Assembly: GCF_000255705.1 (NCBI RefSeq)
Contig: NZ_JH636450.1
Location: 110,560-142,995 of the forward strand
Direction of reading: 5' to 3'
Origin: Zavarzinella formosa DSM 19928
Lineage (GTDB): Bacteria > Planctomycetota > Planctomycetia > Gemmatales > Gemmataceae
Length of the DNA: 32,436 bases
Of the stretch, positions 16,254-25,528 are shown in pieces. The position numbers and the translations under genes were made by a program. How positions within the stretch are numbered: position 1 is the first letter of the stretch; every line of letters starts with the position of its first letter. The notes beneath the pieces are model-generated. The model did no database searches. It was not told the DNA's origin and saw nothing but the letters and a program-made list of their open reading frames with translations.

Positions 16254-16276
16254 CCCGGAAAATCCGGGAGTTTTTT
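16254..16276 (+). terminator. Intrinsic-terminator-like hairpin with T6 tract
   Basis: CCCGG (16254-16258), loop AAAAT and CCGGG (16264-16268) are followed by AG and TTTTTT (16271-16276) on the plus strand; outer T-A and T-G pairs extend the stem to seven. It lies 24 bases upstream of the VWA start codon but points the opposite way, and no plus-strand gene reads into it. It may stop antisense transcripts or be a 5'-UTR structure. Confidence 0.35.
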
Positions 16277-16320
16277 GGAAGAGGGCCATCCAGATGTTTG
16301 AGTTGTTTTCCGTCTTGGCG

Positions 16321-16440
16321 AGCCGAACTCCGTGAGGAGTCGGGTGGCTTCCGGCGGTGAAGTCGCTTGAGCCACGGGTTTGAATCCGGCTGCGCCAAGG
16401 GGAAGCGTGCGCCCACGGAGGAGCCACCCGGCAACTCGCA
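16321..16440. repeat. Structured intergenic element with GTGA hairpin and inverted 8-mers
   Basis: ACTCC (16327-16331), GTGA loop and GGAGT (16336-16340) form a small hairpin. CGGGTGGC (16341-16348) and GCCACCCG (16423-16430) form an 8-bp inverted pair around an 74-base interior. There is no coding support. The GTGA loop matches the other repeat families in the window. Whether it is a dispersed repeat cannot be decided from one copy. Confidence 0.45.
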
Positions 16441-16490
16441 TTCGCTTTGTTCGGCTTGCCCATCGAACTGCATGGACTCATGCCATCAGT

Positions 16491-17162
16491 TCACTTTCGA
16501 TTTGTCAGCAGGTCGATCACCCAGCATCCCCGAAAGTGTTCACTCGGTTGGCGGCAGTGGTTCAGCATGTCATCGTTGTTGCAACCGGCGTTTTCCAAAG
16601 CGTCGGCCAGAATGGGCATGCGAGCAAAGGCTTTTTCGTCATAAATTCCCTCGGCCAAGCCTCGAACATCAAGTGTGAGCCAAGAGGGATCAAGCGAGAC
16701 GGGCCGGAAGGGGTTGCCGAAGATTTCATGAACCAGTCCGCACTGTGCTCGCTCTTCAGGTCCACTGCCAGGTCCGCCGGGGCCCAATTTAACCCAAGCA
16801 GTTGCTTCCGCAATTCGGATAAGCATGTCCACGAGCGAGGCAGAGAAATTGATTGCCCCAAGCACTTGAATTTCGGGAAGTTGGTTCCCTTCTGGGTTTG
16901 GGATTTCTATGCTTGACTGCCATGCTTCCTCTTTTGCGTTTGCCAACTGTTCCACCGTCGCTTCTCCCTCGACATAACGCTCAAGAATATCAATTGCCTT
17001 TCGACTTCTGTCTGTTTTCAGCAGATGCCAAATCCTGCGAAAACATGCTGCCTCCAACAGCTTTCCTTTTCTATCAGTGAGCCTTTCTGCGAGCGATCTA
17101 ATCATCCTCGGCGGGTATGTCTCATTAATCCATTCCGCTTCAGTTACGATTGTTTTTCTCAT
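16491..17162 (-). CDS. Hypothetical protein with a Gemmataceae-type C-terminal motif
   Basis: The ATG at 17162 has AAGGGGG six bases upstream and gives a 223-residue soluble protein. The N-terminal half is helical (ERLTDRKGKLLEAACFRRIWHLL). The C-terminal half ends in LTLDVRGLAEGIYDEKAF, then MPILADALENAGCNNDDMLNHC, then HFRGCWVIDLLT. I recognise this tail as a motif shared by many uncharacterised proteins of Gemmata relatives, often next to short leucine-rich or 'TIGR02996' type proteins; its function is unknown. The gene is visibly less GC-rich than its neighbours (runs such as TTTCTATCAGTG and ATCATCCTCGG), and it sits next to a broken HAD gene. Both points suggest local rearrangement or acquisition. 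The motif is recalled from memory of such genomes, so the taxonomic weight is moderate. Confidence 0.8.
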   Translation of the reverse strand: MRKTIVTEAEWINETYPPRMIRSLAERLTDRKGKLLEAACFRRIWHLLKTDRSRKAIDILERYVEGEATVEQLANAKEEAWQSSIEIPNPEGNQLPEIQVLGAINFSASLVDMLIRIAEATAWVKLGPGGPGSGPEERAQCGLVHEIFGNPFRPVSLDPSWLTLDVRGLAEGIYDEKAFARMPILADALENAGCNNDDMLNHCRQPSEHFRGCWVIDLLTNRK

Positions 17163-17284
17163 CACAGCCCCCTTCTTCGTTAACTCACAACAAAGCGGCC
17201 CGCCGGAATAGAGTTTACGCATTTGCAGGCTCATGCCACTTCGACTCGCCAAGAACAAATTACTTTGCAGGAAATGCCCGACTT

Positions 17285-17617
17285 AATCCGCTTCTCAAAA
17301 TTTGCAGCGCCGATCAATTCATCAAAGCCGCCACGTCATCGGACGACGCGGAAAAATCAAAGCCCGACCCCGATATCCTGCAGGCGGCCCTCAAAGAACT
17401 CGGCATGTCTGCCGATGAAGTCCTGATGCTCGGCGACACCCCTTACGATGTGGAAGCCGCCCGCAAGGCCGGAATGGCGGCAATCGCTTTGCGCTGCGGC
17501 GGGTGGGACGACGCCCGCTTGAAGGCCGACGCTGTGTACGACGACCCCGCCGATCTCTCCGCTCATTTGGAAGGCTCTCCTTTGGGGGGCGTCTCGCCGG
17601 GAAATAGGGAGACATGA
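17285..17617 (+). pseudogene. HAD-superfamily phosphatase, C-terminal fragment only
   Basis: From about 17285 the frame reads as the C-terminal half of a HAD-IA hydrolase (phosphoglycolate-phosphatase-like). It has SADQFIKAATSSDDAEKSKPDPDI with the motif III Lys, then MLGDTPYDVEAARKAGM with the motif IV acidic residues, then ALRCGGWDDARL. Motif I (DxDGT/V) and motif II, which hold the nucleophile and phosphate contacts, are absent. The sequence before 17285 on this strand does not look like HAD and stays open only by chance; it has no credible start site. The remnant is therefore most likely a gene cut by a rearrangement whose breakpoint is near 17285, next to the AT-richer gene at 16491-17162. 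If translated, the fragment cannot be an active phosphatase. Confidence 0.75.
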
Positions 17618-17722
17618 AAGCACGGCGGGTTGACGAAGGACCGCCTCGGAAAATCAATGTCCTCTGCCTGTCGTCTGTGGTACGCTCATGCCCTCGCCTT
17701 GCCGCCTTCCGGGTAACCTCTC

Positions 17723-19945
17723 ATGCGTGTCTCCTCTCTGCTGATGGCTCTGGCTCCGTTTCTGATGGCCGCCGATGTGTCTCCGGGCGTTTTCCCGCCG
17801 GATGATCCGCGAGCGAAAGAACTCCCGAAGATGATGGGGGCCAGCCAACGCCAGCGGATAGGGGACGCCGGGCAGCGGGAGGCGGCGGCCTTTGCCGAGG
17901 TCCGCACCCGCGAACAGTGGGAGAAGTTCCGGGACGCCCGAATTGCCGCGTTGCGGGAATCCTTGGGCGTCTTCCCGGAACCGCCGAAGGAAACGCGGGT
18001 GGTCGTCACCAAGAAGTTTGAGGGGGACGGATTCCGCATTCACAACATCGTGTTCGAGTCCCGGCCCGGTTTCTGGGTAAGCGGTAATCTGTATCTGCCC
18101 GCGAAACCGACGGAGAAGATGCCGGGCTTTTTGATTTCACACAGCCACCACACGTCCAAGACGAACGGCGAATTGCAGGACATGGGAATGACTTGGGCGC
18201 GGGCGGGCGGGGCGGTTCTCGTGCCCGATCATCTCGGGTATGGCGAGCGCCGACAACACCCGTTTGCGACGGCCAAGGATTACCCCAAGGAGTTCAAAGC
18301 CAGCCGACAGGATTACTACCATCGCTATGTCACCAACTTGCAACTGACGGCCCTCGGCGATTCCCTCATGGGCTGGATGGCGTGGGATCTCATGCGCGGC
18401 GTCGATGTGTTGTTGCAACAACCGGGAATTGACCGGGAACGAATCATCCTGCTTGGGGCCGTCGCCGGGGGCGGCGATCCGGCCGGGGTGACGGCCGCCT
18501 TGGACAAGCGAATCGCCTGCGTGGTCCCGTTCAACTTCGGTGGCTGGCAGCCGGAATCGGCCGTGACCAAGAACCCTGATCGGGAGTTTGATTGGTTCGG
18601 CGATGGCTATTGGGAAAGCACGCGGGGCCTTCGCGGCGGGGCGGCCAACGGTTTCGCCCATTGGGTGATCGTCGGCAGCGTCGCCCCGCGCCGTCTCATC
18701 TCGGCCCACGAGTTTTCATGGGACCAAAACTCTGATCCCACGTGGCCCCGATTGCAAAAGGTGTTCGGCTTCTACGAGGCGGCCGATCATCTCGGCTTTG
18801 CCCACGGCATCGGCACTCTGCGAGGCAACAAGCCAACTGATTCTCACTGCACCCACATCGGGGCCGTTCACCGGAAGATGATTTATCCGCAGTTGGAAAA
18901 GTGGTTCGGCCTCCCCGTGCCGACGGAGTATTCCAAGCGACTGCCGAGCGAAGAACTGCTCTGCTGGACCGAAACGGCGAAGAAAGAACTGGAACCGAAA
19001 TCCCTCGGGGCCGTCCTCGGGAAACTTGCCGACGAGCGGGGGGAAATTGTTCGGGCGTCAACCGAAACAGGTTCGTTGAAATCACTTCGCGCCGCCTGGT
19101 CGAAAATCCTCGGCGACATCACCCCCGTGACGCCGAAACTCATCGCGGACAAATCGGTGATGATCCCCGGCGGATGGCTTCAACGGGCGGCCTTGCAAAT
19201 GGAACCCGGCATCATCGTCCCGCTGTTGCTGTTCTCTCCTCCGGACGGGGAAAAGAAAGCCCCGGTGGTGGTGATGTTCGCCCAAGGGGGCAAGGCGGCT
19301 TTGTTGAAGGAACGCGAGGAGGAGATCGCCGCCTTCCGAAAGGCTGGAATCGCCGTGTGCCTCGTTGATCTTCGCGGCACCGGTGAAACCCGGCCGGGGG
19401 CATCCGGCGAGCGGGGAAGTTCACGGACATCCATTTCGCAAACCGAACAAATCCTCGGTGGCACGGTTCTCGGCGGCCAACTCCGCGATCTTCGCACCGT
19501 GATCGGCTGGCTGCGAACACTCAAAGAAATTGACGGCGCCCGCATCGGCCTCTGGGGCAATTCCTTCGCCGCGACCAATCCCGCCGACCGCAACATCGCG
19601 ACCCCGCTGGACGCCCCGGACATGCCGACCATTGGCGAACCCGGAACGGCCCTGCTCGCCCTGCTCGGCGGTCTGTTCGATGAAGAGGTGCGAGCCATTC
19701 ACGCTCGCGGCGGGTTGGAGAACCATCGAAGTTTGCTGGCGATGCCCGAAGTGTGGGTTCCCCATGATGCGATTGTGCCGGGAGTGATTGGCGCCGGTGA
19801 TCTTCCTGTGTTGAGGAAGGCTCTTGGCGAGCGAATGATCGGCCGCGGCAACCTGATCGACGGCGGGAACCGGACGGTGAAAGCTCCGGCTGATTCGGCG
19901 AGTGAATCGGCCGGTTTGATGGTGAAACGATTGAAGGAGAAATGA
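17723..19945 (+). CDS. Secreted double alpha/beta-hydrolase (acetyl-xylan-esterase-like) protein
   Basis: The 740-residue protein begins with a short hydrophobic leader (MRVSSLLMALAPFLMAAD) and is likely exported. No clear Shine-Dalgarno is seen. Domain 1 (about 75-400) has the alpha/beta hydrolase landmarks GFLISHSHH, LVPDHLGYGER and AALDKRIA. The nucleophile elbow reads Gly245-Ala-Val-Ala-Gly249, so the usual Ser is missing. Domain 2 (about 500-740) has APVVVMFAQGG, VCLVDLRGTGETR and an elbow GNSFA with Ser614, so it may be the only active half. This tandem-domain layout is frequent in Planctomycetes, where such proteins are annotated as acetylxylan esterase or X-Pro dipeptidyl-peptidase-like. 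The acid and base residues of domain 2 are not clear (a late PHDAIVP may hold one). The gene converges on the GGDEF gene with 29 bases between. Confidence 0.88.
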   Translation: MRVSSLLMALAPFLMAADVSPGVFPPDDPRAKELPKMMGASQRQRIGDAGQREAAAFAEVRTREQWEKFRDARIAALRESLGVFPEPPKETRVVVTKKFEGDGFRIHNIVFESRPGFWVSGNLYLPAKPTEKMPGFLISHSHHTSKTNGELQDMGMTWARAGGAVLVPDHLGYGERRQHPFATAKDYPKEFKASRQDYYHRYVTNLQLTALGDSLMGWMAWDLMRGVDVLLQQPGIDRERIILLGAVAGGGDPAGVTAALDKRIACVVPFNFGGWQPESAVTKNPDREFDWFGDGYWESTRGLRGGAANGFAHWVIVGSVAPRRLISAHEFSWDQNSDPTWPRLQKVFGFYEAADHLGFAHGIGTLRGNKPTDSHCTHIGAVHRKMIYPQLEKWFGLPVPTEYSKRLPSEELLCWTETAKKELEPKSLGAVLGKLADERGEIVRASTETGSLKSLRAAWSKILGDITPVTPKLIADKSVMIPGGWLQRAALQMEPGIIVPLLLFSPPDGEKKAPVVVMFAQGGKAALLKEREEEIAAFRKAGIAVCLVDLRGTGETRPGASGERGSSRTSISQTEQILGGTVLGGQLRDLRTVIGWLRTLKEIDGARIGLWGNSFAATNPADRNIATPLDAPDMPTIGEPGTALLALLGGLFDEEVRAIHARGGLENHRSLLAMPEVWVPHDAIVPGVIGAGDLPVLRKALGERMIGRGNLIDGGNRTVKAPADSASESAGLMVKRLKEK

Positions 19946-19974
19946 CCAGCCACAACGCAAAGCCTTTGGGCCGG

Positions 19975-22395
19975 TCAGGTGTGGGCGGTCGCCAAGAGGG
20001 CGTGAGCTTCTTTGTTGCCACCGTGGCTGACCCGGTTTCGGCCGGCGTGCTTGGAGCGGTAGAGGGCTTGGTCCGCGTCCCGGACCAGCATGGAGGCTTC
20101 CTTGATGTTCGGGTTTAGGGTGGCGACGCCGACACTCATGGTGACGGGGTGTTTGTCCCATGTCCCCATCGCAATCGCCCGACGGCAGCGTTCGGCCAGC
20201 ACCATTGCCCCGGCGAAGTCCGCATCCGGCAGAATCACGGCAAACTCCTCGCCGCCGTATCGGGCCACAATGTCGGCGGTTCTCACCGTCGCCTGCAAAC
20301 TGGCGGCGACATCCCTCAGCACTTCGTCCCCGGCGGGGTGGCCGAAGCTGTCGTTGAACAATTTGAAATGGTCCACATCCATCATGAGGACCGACAGCGG
20401 ACGCTGGTGACGGACGGCCCGGTCATATTCCTCGGACAGCCGTTCGTTAAAGGCCGCCCGGTTCCGCACGCCGGTCAGGGCGTCCGTGGTCGCCAATTTC
20501 CGTAATTTGGCGTTGGTGTCCTCAATCTCGGACTGGTACATGAACAGGCTGTTCTCGTATTCCACTTGCTCCGTCACGTCCCGCACAATCACTGCATGAA
20601 GCCCGGCCCCGCCGTTGGGAACCACTGAAATCCGCAAATCCACGGGAACCAGCGTGCCGTTCTTGCGGCGGAACTGCCGCCGGCCCAAGTCGCACCGGCC
20701 CTCTTTGGCCAGCGTGGCCCGGACCTGCGTGACTTGCTTCTCGAATTCCTCGCGGCTGATGCCCGTCTCCAGGTCAAACGGCGTCAACGAGGTGAATTCC
20801 TCCAGCGAGTAGCCCAGCATGTTCAGCATGGCGGCGTTGGACTCCACGATTTTTCGCGTGTCCACGTCGATCATGAACAGCCCCTCGGCCAACCGGTCCA
20901 CCGTGTTGCGGAACTTCAACTCGCTGTCCCGCAAGGCGACTTCCACTTTTGTCTCGGCGGTCATGTCCAGCGAGATCCCGGCCAGCAAACGGCGGCCATT
21001 GATGTCAATCAACGGGAACTTGTAGGAGCGCCAGTGTGTTTTCGTCCCGTCCGGCCGGGGGGTCGTTTCGTTGAAGGTCACGGCCTCGTTGCCCGCCAAG
21101 ATCCGCAGATCGTGTCGGCGGTATTCATCGGCAAATTCGGCGGGGAAGAAGTCGTGGTCGGTCTTGCCGGCCCATTCATCGGCGGGTCGGTTGAAATGTT
21201 TCGTGAGCGGTTCATTGACGTAAACGAACCGCCCTTGATCGTCCTTCATATAAGCGATGGCGGGGCTGTGGTCCATGAACGCCTGAAAGCGCCCCTCGCT
21301 GTCCCGCACTTCCGCCAGCAGTTGTTCTTGCCGTCGGCTGGCCTCGGCCAATTCTCGCTCCACGCGGAAGCGTTCGCTGATTTCCTTGAAGACCAGCACG
21401 GCTCCGGCAACCTGGCCGGCGGCATCCCGGATCGGGGCGGCACTATCGTCGAGCGGCCATTCGGCTCCGTCTTTGGCCAGCAGAATCGTGTCCTTTTCCA
21501 GCCGGACGACCTCTTTGGTCGCCAGCGCCTTCCGGAGCGGGTTTGGCACATTCAGGCGGGTGTCCGCGTTGACGATGCGGAAGATGTCTTCCAGCGGTTT
21601 GCCGGCCGCCTCGTGTTGTTTCCATCCGGTTAATTGTTCGGCCACCACGTTAAGGACGGTCACCCGGCCTTCGGTGTCCGTCACAATCACGCCGTCCCCG
21701 AGGCTGGTGATCGTCGCCTGAAGAAACTCTTGCTGGTAACGGACCGCCTCGATGCGGCCCCGATCCCGGTACGACCGGGCGCCGAGCCAGAGGGCAACGC
21801 CGACGGCCAGCAACCCCACCAGAAACGCGGCGCCTCCGCTGGCGATGGCCGTGTTGTAGGCCCGGTTGCGCGCCAGCTCCCGTTCTCGCAGCAAGTGGTT
21901 TTCCTCGTCCTCCATCTGGCGGATCAAGGTTTGGATGTCATCCATGATGCGTTTTCCCTCGCCGGTCCGGACGAGCAACCGGGCGGCGTCGGCATTCCCC
22001 AGTTCGGAGAGATGGATGGCGCGATCCAAAAAGGCGAAATGCGAGGCGATCAGTTCCCGCAAGAGAGGAAGGCGTTCCTGCTGGCGGGGATTGTCCCGGA
22101 CCAGTGTTTCAACCCTTTCCATCTGCCCGGCATGGACTTGCTGCGCGTCCTGATAAGGGGTCAAAAATTGCGGGTCTCCCTCGGTCAGCAGGTAACCGCG
22201 CATGCCGGATTGGGCGTTCCGCATGGTGACATGGATGTCGCCCGTGGCTTCCAGAACTTCGTGTGTGTGGGTCACCCATTCGGCGTTCTCATCAAGATGC
22301 CGGGTGTTGCTCAGGGCAGTGAGAGAGTTGATTGAAAGGACTGCGATGAGCAATCCGACGCCAAACAACAATTTGCGATCAATAGTGCGACGCAT
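19975..22395 (-). CDS. CHASE3-PAS-PAS-PAS-GGDEF diguanylate cyclase
   Basis: The ATG at 22395 has AAGGAG four to five bases upstream, which beats the TTG at 22410; the product has 806 residues. An N-terminal TM helix (~8-28) and a second TM helix (~187-210) bracket an extracellular four-helix CHASE3 sensor (NAQSGMRGYLLTEGDPQFL is diagnostic in pattern). Then come three PAS domains (~225-345, ~370-490, ~500-620), the first with DGVIVTDTEGRVTVLN. The C-terminal GGDEF domain carries TTDALTGVRNRAAF and the active site GGEEF at 714-718. RTAD at 705-708, five residues before the active site, is a complete product-inhibition I-site. The protein should make cyclic di-GMP at the membrane under feedback control. 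No EAL or HD-GYP domain and no partner receptor lie nearby. Confidence 0.95.
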   Translation of the reverse strand: MRRTIDRKLLFGVGLLIAVLSINSLTALSNTRHLDENAEWVTHTHEVLEATGDIHVTMRNAQSGMRGYLLTEGDPQFLTPYQDAQQVHAGQMERVETLVRDNPRQQERLPLLRELIASHFAFLDRAIHLSELGNADAARLLVRTGEGKRIMDDIQTLIRQMEDEENHLLRERELARNRAYNTAIASGGAAFLVGLLAVGVALWLGARSYRDRGRIEAVRYQQEFLQATITSLGDGVIVTDTEGRVTVLNVVAEQLTGWKQHEAAGKPLEDIFRIVNADTRLNVPNPLRKALATKEVVRLEKDTILLAKDGAEWPLDDSAAPIRDAAGQVAGAVLVFKEISERFRVERELAEASRRQEQLLAEVRDSEGRFQAFMDHSPAIAYMKDDQGRFVYVNEPLTKHFNRPADEWAGKTDHDFFPAEFADEYRRHDLRILAGNEAVTFNETTPRPDGTKTHWRSYKFPLIDINGRRLLAGISLDMTAETKVEVALRDSELKFRNTVDRLAEGLFMIDVDTRKIVESNAAMLNMLGYSLEEFTSLTPFDLETGISREEFEKQVTQVRATLAKEGRCDLGRRQFRRKNGTLVPVDLRISVVPNGGAGLHAVIVRDVTEQVEYENSLFMYQSEIEDTNAKLRKLATTDALTGVRNRAAFNERLSEEYDRAVRHQRPLSVLMMDVDHFKLFNDSFGHPAGDEVLRDVAASLQATVRTADIVARYGGEEFAVILPDADFAGAMVLAERCRRAIAMGTWDKHPVTMSVGVATLNPNIKEASMLVRDADQALYRSKHAGRNRVSHGGNKEAHALLATAHT

Positions 22396-22939
22396 AAGGC
22401 TCCTTGCCAATTTCAGCCTCCTCCACGATCAAGACCACCCAAAGGACGAATAACGTAAATAAATGATGGCCGCCGAATCGAACGATCCGGAACGGAGAAG
22501 GAAAACCGGCCTCCGAGATGAAGAATGATTTGTGACCACCAACCATAGTTCAGGTTTGGCCACAACGCAAACCCCATCGGCCCCCGGAAGAATTCAACGC
22601 CTCCCATCAACTGAACAGTTTTTCTTTTGACTTGGGAATCCCATCAATGAAAAAAGCCGCCAAAACGAAGGGATTTGCCGGCGAACAAATTGGCCCGACA
22701 GCGCAAACTACTCAAGCTGTGTAGGTTGCAACCGACGGCGTCACGGCCATGCTTCGGTGAGATTCAAAAGCAGAATAAGGCGGCAATCAGATCCGGCCAA
22801 AGTTTTAGGGGCCGGGCCGAATTGGGTGATTTATTCGCCGGTGAAAAAAAGTGGCTGAATGGTGGAGGAATGGGAAGGTCCGTGAAGCCTTGAGGCGGCT
22901 TGCACGGAAGGTTCAGCTCGACAGGCCGCTTCGCCTCGG
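22396..22939. other. 544-base spacer without supported gene
   Basis: This stretch lies between the PriA and GGDEF genes, both on the minus strand. It must hold the promoter for the GGDEF gene, but no confident box pair was found. The middle (22600-22700) is AT-richer. A 25-codon frame from the ATG at 22647 (beginning MKKAAKTK) ends at TAG and shows no family. No repeat or RNA gene is recognised. Confidence 0.5.
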
Positions 22940-25243
22940 TCACATCATGTTAAACGGGTCCACATCCACCTGATACTCGACGTTCGAGGGCTGGCGGGCG
23001 ACGGCCAGCACTTCGCGCAGCACTTGATGCAGCAAGCCGGGGCTGGAGCTTTGCAGTTGGAAGTGATGGCGAAAATACCCGTTAAGCCGGTAGACCGGAG
23101 CTTCGGCGGGGCCGAGCAAACGGACGCCGGGGGATTGCGGCGGCTGGCGGTCGGCCCGGTGCAGGGCTTCGCGGAAGGCGCCGGCGAGTAGGTCCGCGAA
23201 ATTGCGGGCAGCCTCCTCGTTCTCACTGCGCACAATCAACCGGACGAGTCGTTGATACGGCGGGTATTGATGTTCCTTGCGCTGGGCCAATTCCAACTCG
23301 GCGAACTTCAAGTAATCGTGTTTGGCGGCGAGGGTGATGCTCGGGTGGTCCGGCGTGTAGGTTTGGATCATCACCTGCCCTTCCAAGTCGCCGCGCCCGG
23401 CCCGGCCGGAGACTTGGGCCAATAGCTGGAACGTCCGCTCTCCGGCCCGGAAATCGGGCATGTGCAACCCGGCATCGGCGTTGATGACGCCGACGAGGGT
23501 GACGTTCGGGAAGTCCAGCCCCTTGGCGATCATCTGTGTGCCCATCAGGATGTGGACTAGCCCACCCCGGAAGGCATCCAATACCCGTTGGTGCGAGCCG
23601 GGGCGGGACATCGTGTCGCTGTCCATCCGCTGCGTCACGCGGTCGGGGAACTTCTGCTCAATCTCGGCCTGTAACTTCTCCGTCCCCATTCCCTGATAGA
23701 GAATCGACGGCGTCTGGCAGGTCGGGCATTTGCGGAACGGGGTTTGTTCGTGCCCGCAGTAATGGCACACCAGACTTGACCGCTGCCGGTGGAACGTCAG
23801 GGCGAGGTCGCAGTTTTGGCAATTGGCCACGAAGCCGCACGTCGGGCAATGGACGTGGGTGGAGAATCCCCGGCGGTTCAAGAGCAGGATCACCTGCCCC
23901 CCTTTGCCGAGGGCATCCCGCATCGCCCGCTCCAGCGTGGGGCTGATGGCCGAGAACGTCCCGGAGGATCTCGGTTCGTGCCGCATGTCGATCAACTTCA
24001 CTGGCGGCATCGGCCGGGCTTCGACCCGGTTTGGCAAATCGAGCCGGGAATATTGGCCCCGCTCGGCGTTGGCCCAGCTTTCGAGCGAGGGAGTCGCCGA
24101 CCCGAGGACAATGGGGATGTTCTCCAGTTTGGCCCGCATCACCGCCACATCGCGGGCATGATAACGGGGGGTGCTTTCCTGCTTGAAGCTGTTTTCGTGT
24201 TCCTCGTCGATGATGATGATGCCGAGTTTCCGAGTGGGGGCAAAGACGGCGCTTCTCGCCCCGACGACCACTTGGACATGTCCGCTGGCGATGCCGCGCC
24301 AATAGGCCCCGCGTTCGCTGTCGGTCAGGTGGCTGTGCATCACGGCGACGTTGCCGCAGCGGCCGCGAAACCGGGAGATGGTTTGCGGTGTCAGCGAGAT
24401 TTCCGGCACCAGAACGAGGGCTTCCTTCCCTTGGGCCACCACTTGTTCGATGGCCCGCAGGTATACTTCGGTCTTTCCCGATCCGGTGACGCCGTGCAGC
24501 AAGAAGGAATGATAGCCGCCGGTGTTGACGGCCGCCTCGATGGTCTCCCACACGGCTTGTTGTTCGGCGTTGAGCGTCAATGCCCGGTGATCGACCGTTT
24601 CCAAGTCGGCTTCAAGAGTGGTCTTTTCCACCCGCTCGGTGAACTTCCGGGCATATCCCTTTTCGACGAGGGACTTCACCACCCCGGCCCCGACCTTGGC
24701 GAGCCGGGCCAGGTGACGTTGTTCCATCGGCCCGTCGGCGTTTCGCAAGTGTTCAAGCGTTTGTGATTGTTTGGGTGTCAGCACTTGCAACGGGGCGGGA
24801 AGATCGGCCTCGGGAACCGCCTGAATAAACGCGGCCTCCCGCGTGCCCGATTGGTCGCGGACCCCGGCGGGCAACACCGCTTGCAACACCTGGCCCCAAC
24901 CGCAGAGATAATAGTCGGCCATCCAGCGAGTGAGGCGAAGCAGGGAATCCGTGAGCAGGGACTGTTCATCCAGAATTTTGCGAATCGCCTTCACCGCGCG
25001 CAACGGCGGGATTTCATGAACGCGCACGCAATAGCCCGTGGTGCCGGTGTCCCCCCGGCCGAACGGAACCTCTACCCGTTTGCCGACGGCGATCTCTGAT
25101 TGCAGTTCTTCGGGAACAGAATAGCTGTACGGATGATCGAGCGGGCGATCAAACACAATGTCCGCATACACCCCGGCGGGGATCGGCGTTTCCGTGGCGG
25201 CCGATTCGTCATTCATCGTGTCAGGGAGGAGCATGGTGTTCAT
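22940..25243 (-). CDS. priA: Primosomal protein N' (PriA replication-restart helicase)
   Basis: The 767-residue protein has the full PriA layout. An N-terminal 3'-DNA-binding domain (ADIVFDRPLDHPYSYSVP, VGKRVEVPFG) comes first. The superfamily 2 helicase core has Walker A GVTGSGKT with Lys257, then LVLVPEISLTPQ, the DEEH box and LGSATPSLES. A two-zinc module starts at Cys466-x2-Cys469 and includes CQNC, CHYC and CPTC pairs. Helicase motifs V/VI are in ILMGTQMIAKGLDFPNVTLVG and QVSGRAGRG. The ATG has AAGGTGG just upstream. PriA recognises repaired or stalled forks and loads the replicative helicase. It acts in the cytoplasm and is a housekeeping gene, so it gives a chromosomal anchor for this window. 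It is transcribed divergently from the DUF1549 gene. Confidence 0.97.
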   Translation of the reverse strand: MNTMLLPDTMNDESAATETPIPAGVYADIVFDRPLDHPYSYSVPEELQSEIAVGKRVEVPFGRGDTGTTGYCVRVHEIPPLRAVKAIRKILDEQSLLTDSLLRLTRWMADYYLCGWGQVLQAVLPAGVRDQSGTREAAFIQAVPEADLPAPLQVLTPKQSQTLEHLRNADGPMEQRHLARLAKVGAGVVKSLVEKGYARKFTERVEKTTLEADLETVDHRALTLNAEQQAVWETIEAAVNTGGYHSFLLHGVTGSGKTEVYLRAIEQVVAQGKEALVLVPEISLTPQTISRFRGRCGNVAVMHSHLTDSERGAYWRGIASGHVQVVVGARSAVFAPTRKLGIIIIDEEHENSFKQESTPRYHARDVAVMRAKLENIPIVLGSATPSLESWANAERGQYSRLDLPNRVEARPMPPVKLIDMRHEPRSSGTFSAISPTLERAMRDALGKGGQVILLLNRRGFSTHVHCPTCGFVANCQNCDLALTFHRQRSSLVCHYCGHEQTPFRKCPTCQTPSILYQGMGTEKLQAEIEQKFPDRVTQRMDSDTMSRPGSHQRVLDAFRGGLVHILMGTQMIAKGLDFPNVTLVGVINADAGLHMPDFRAGERTFQLLAQVSGRAGRGDLEGQVMIQTYTPDHPSITLAAKHDYLKFAELELAQRKEHQYPPYQRLVRLIVRSENEEAARNFADLLAGAFREALHRADRQPPQSPGVRLLGPAEAPVYRLNGYFRHHFQLQSSSPGLLHQVLREVLAVARQPSNVEYQVDVDPFNMM

Positions 25244-25528
25244 ATTTCCACCTTACCAAAGTGGTCAAGGCGGCTGAATGTCAGCAGGATCATCATCGGC
25301 CGAAAAACCGGTCCTTGGCAAGAAGATGTGGGAAACATGGGCGGAGTTTTCGGGGGGTTGCCGGCATTGCCACTGGTGCAAATGGAAATTCGTTTCCCTT
25401 CGGTCGGGCATCGATTAGACTATTCTTGTCAGATCGTCATTTCGGGGGAATCACCGCCGGGCTGAAATGCCCGTCCATCCCCGGCGTCTTCAAATCGTTG
25501 ACAGTCGGCATCTTCGACGAGTAGCACC

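Noticed and set aside
22647-22724. Short frame beginning MKKAAKTKGFAGEQI, faintly like the start of an IS3-type transposase
   Set aside because: It ends after 25 codons, the likeness covers only a few residues, and no transposase body or terminal repeats follow.
22675-22893. 72-codon plus-strand frame in the spacer before PriA
   Set aside because: It would need a TTG start, has no ribosome site and shows no domain or regular composition.
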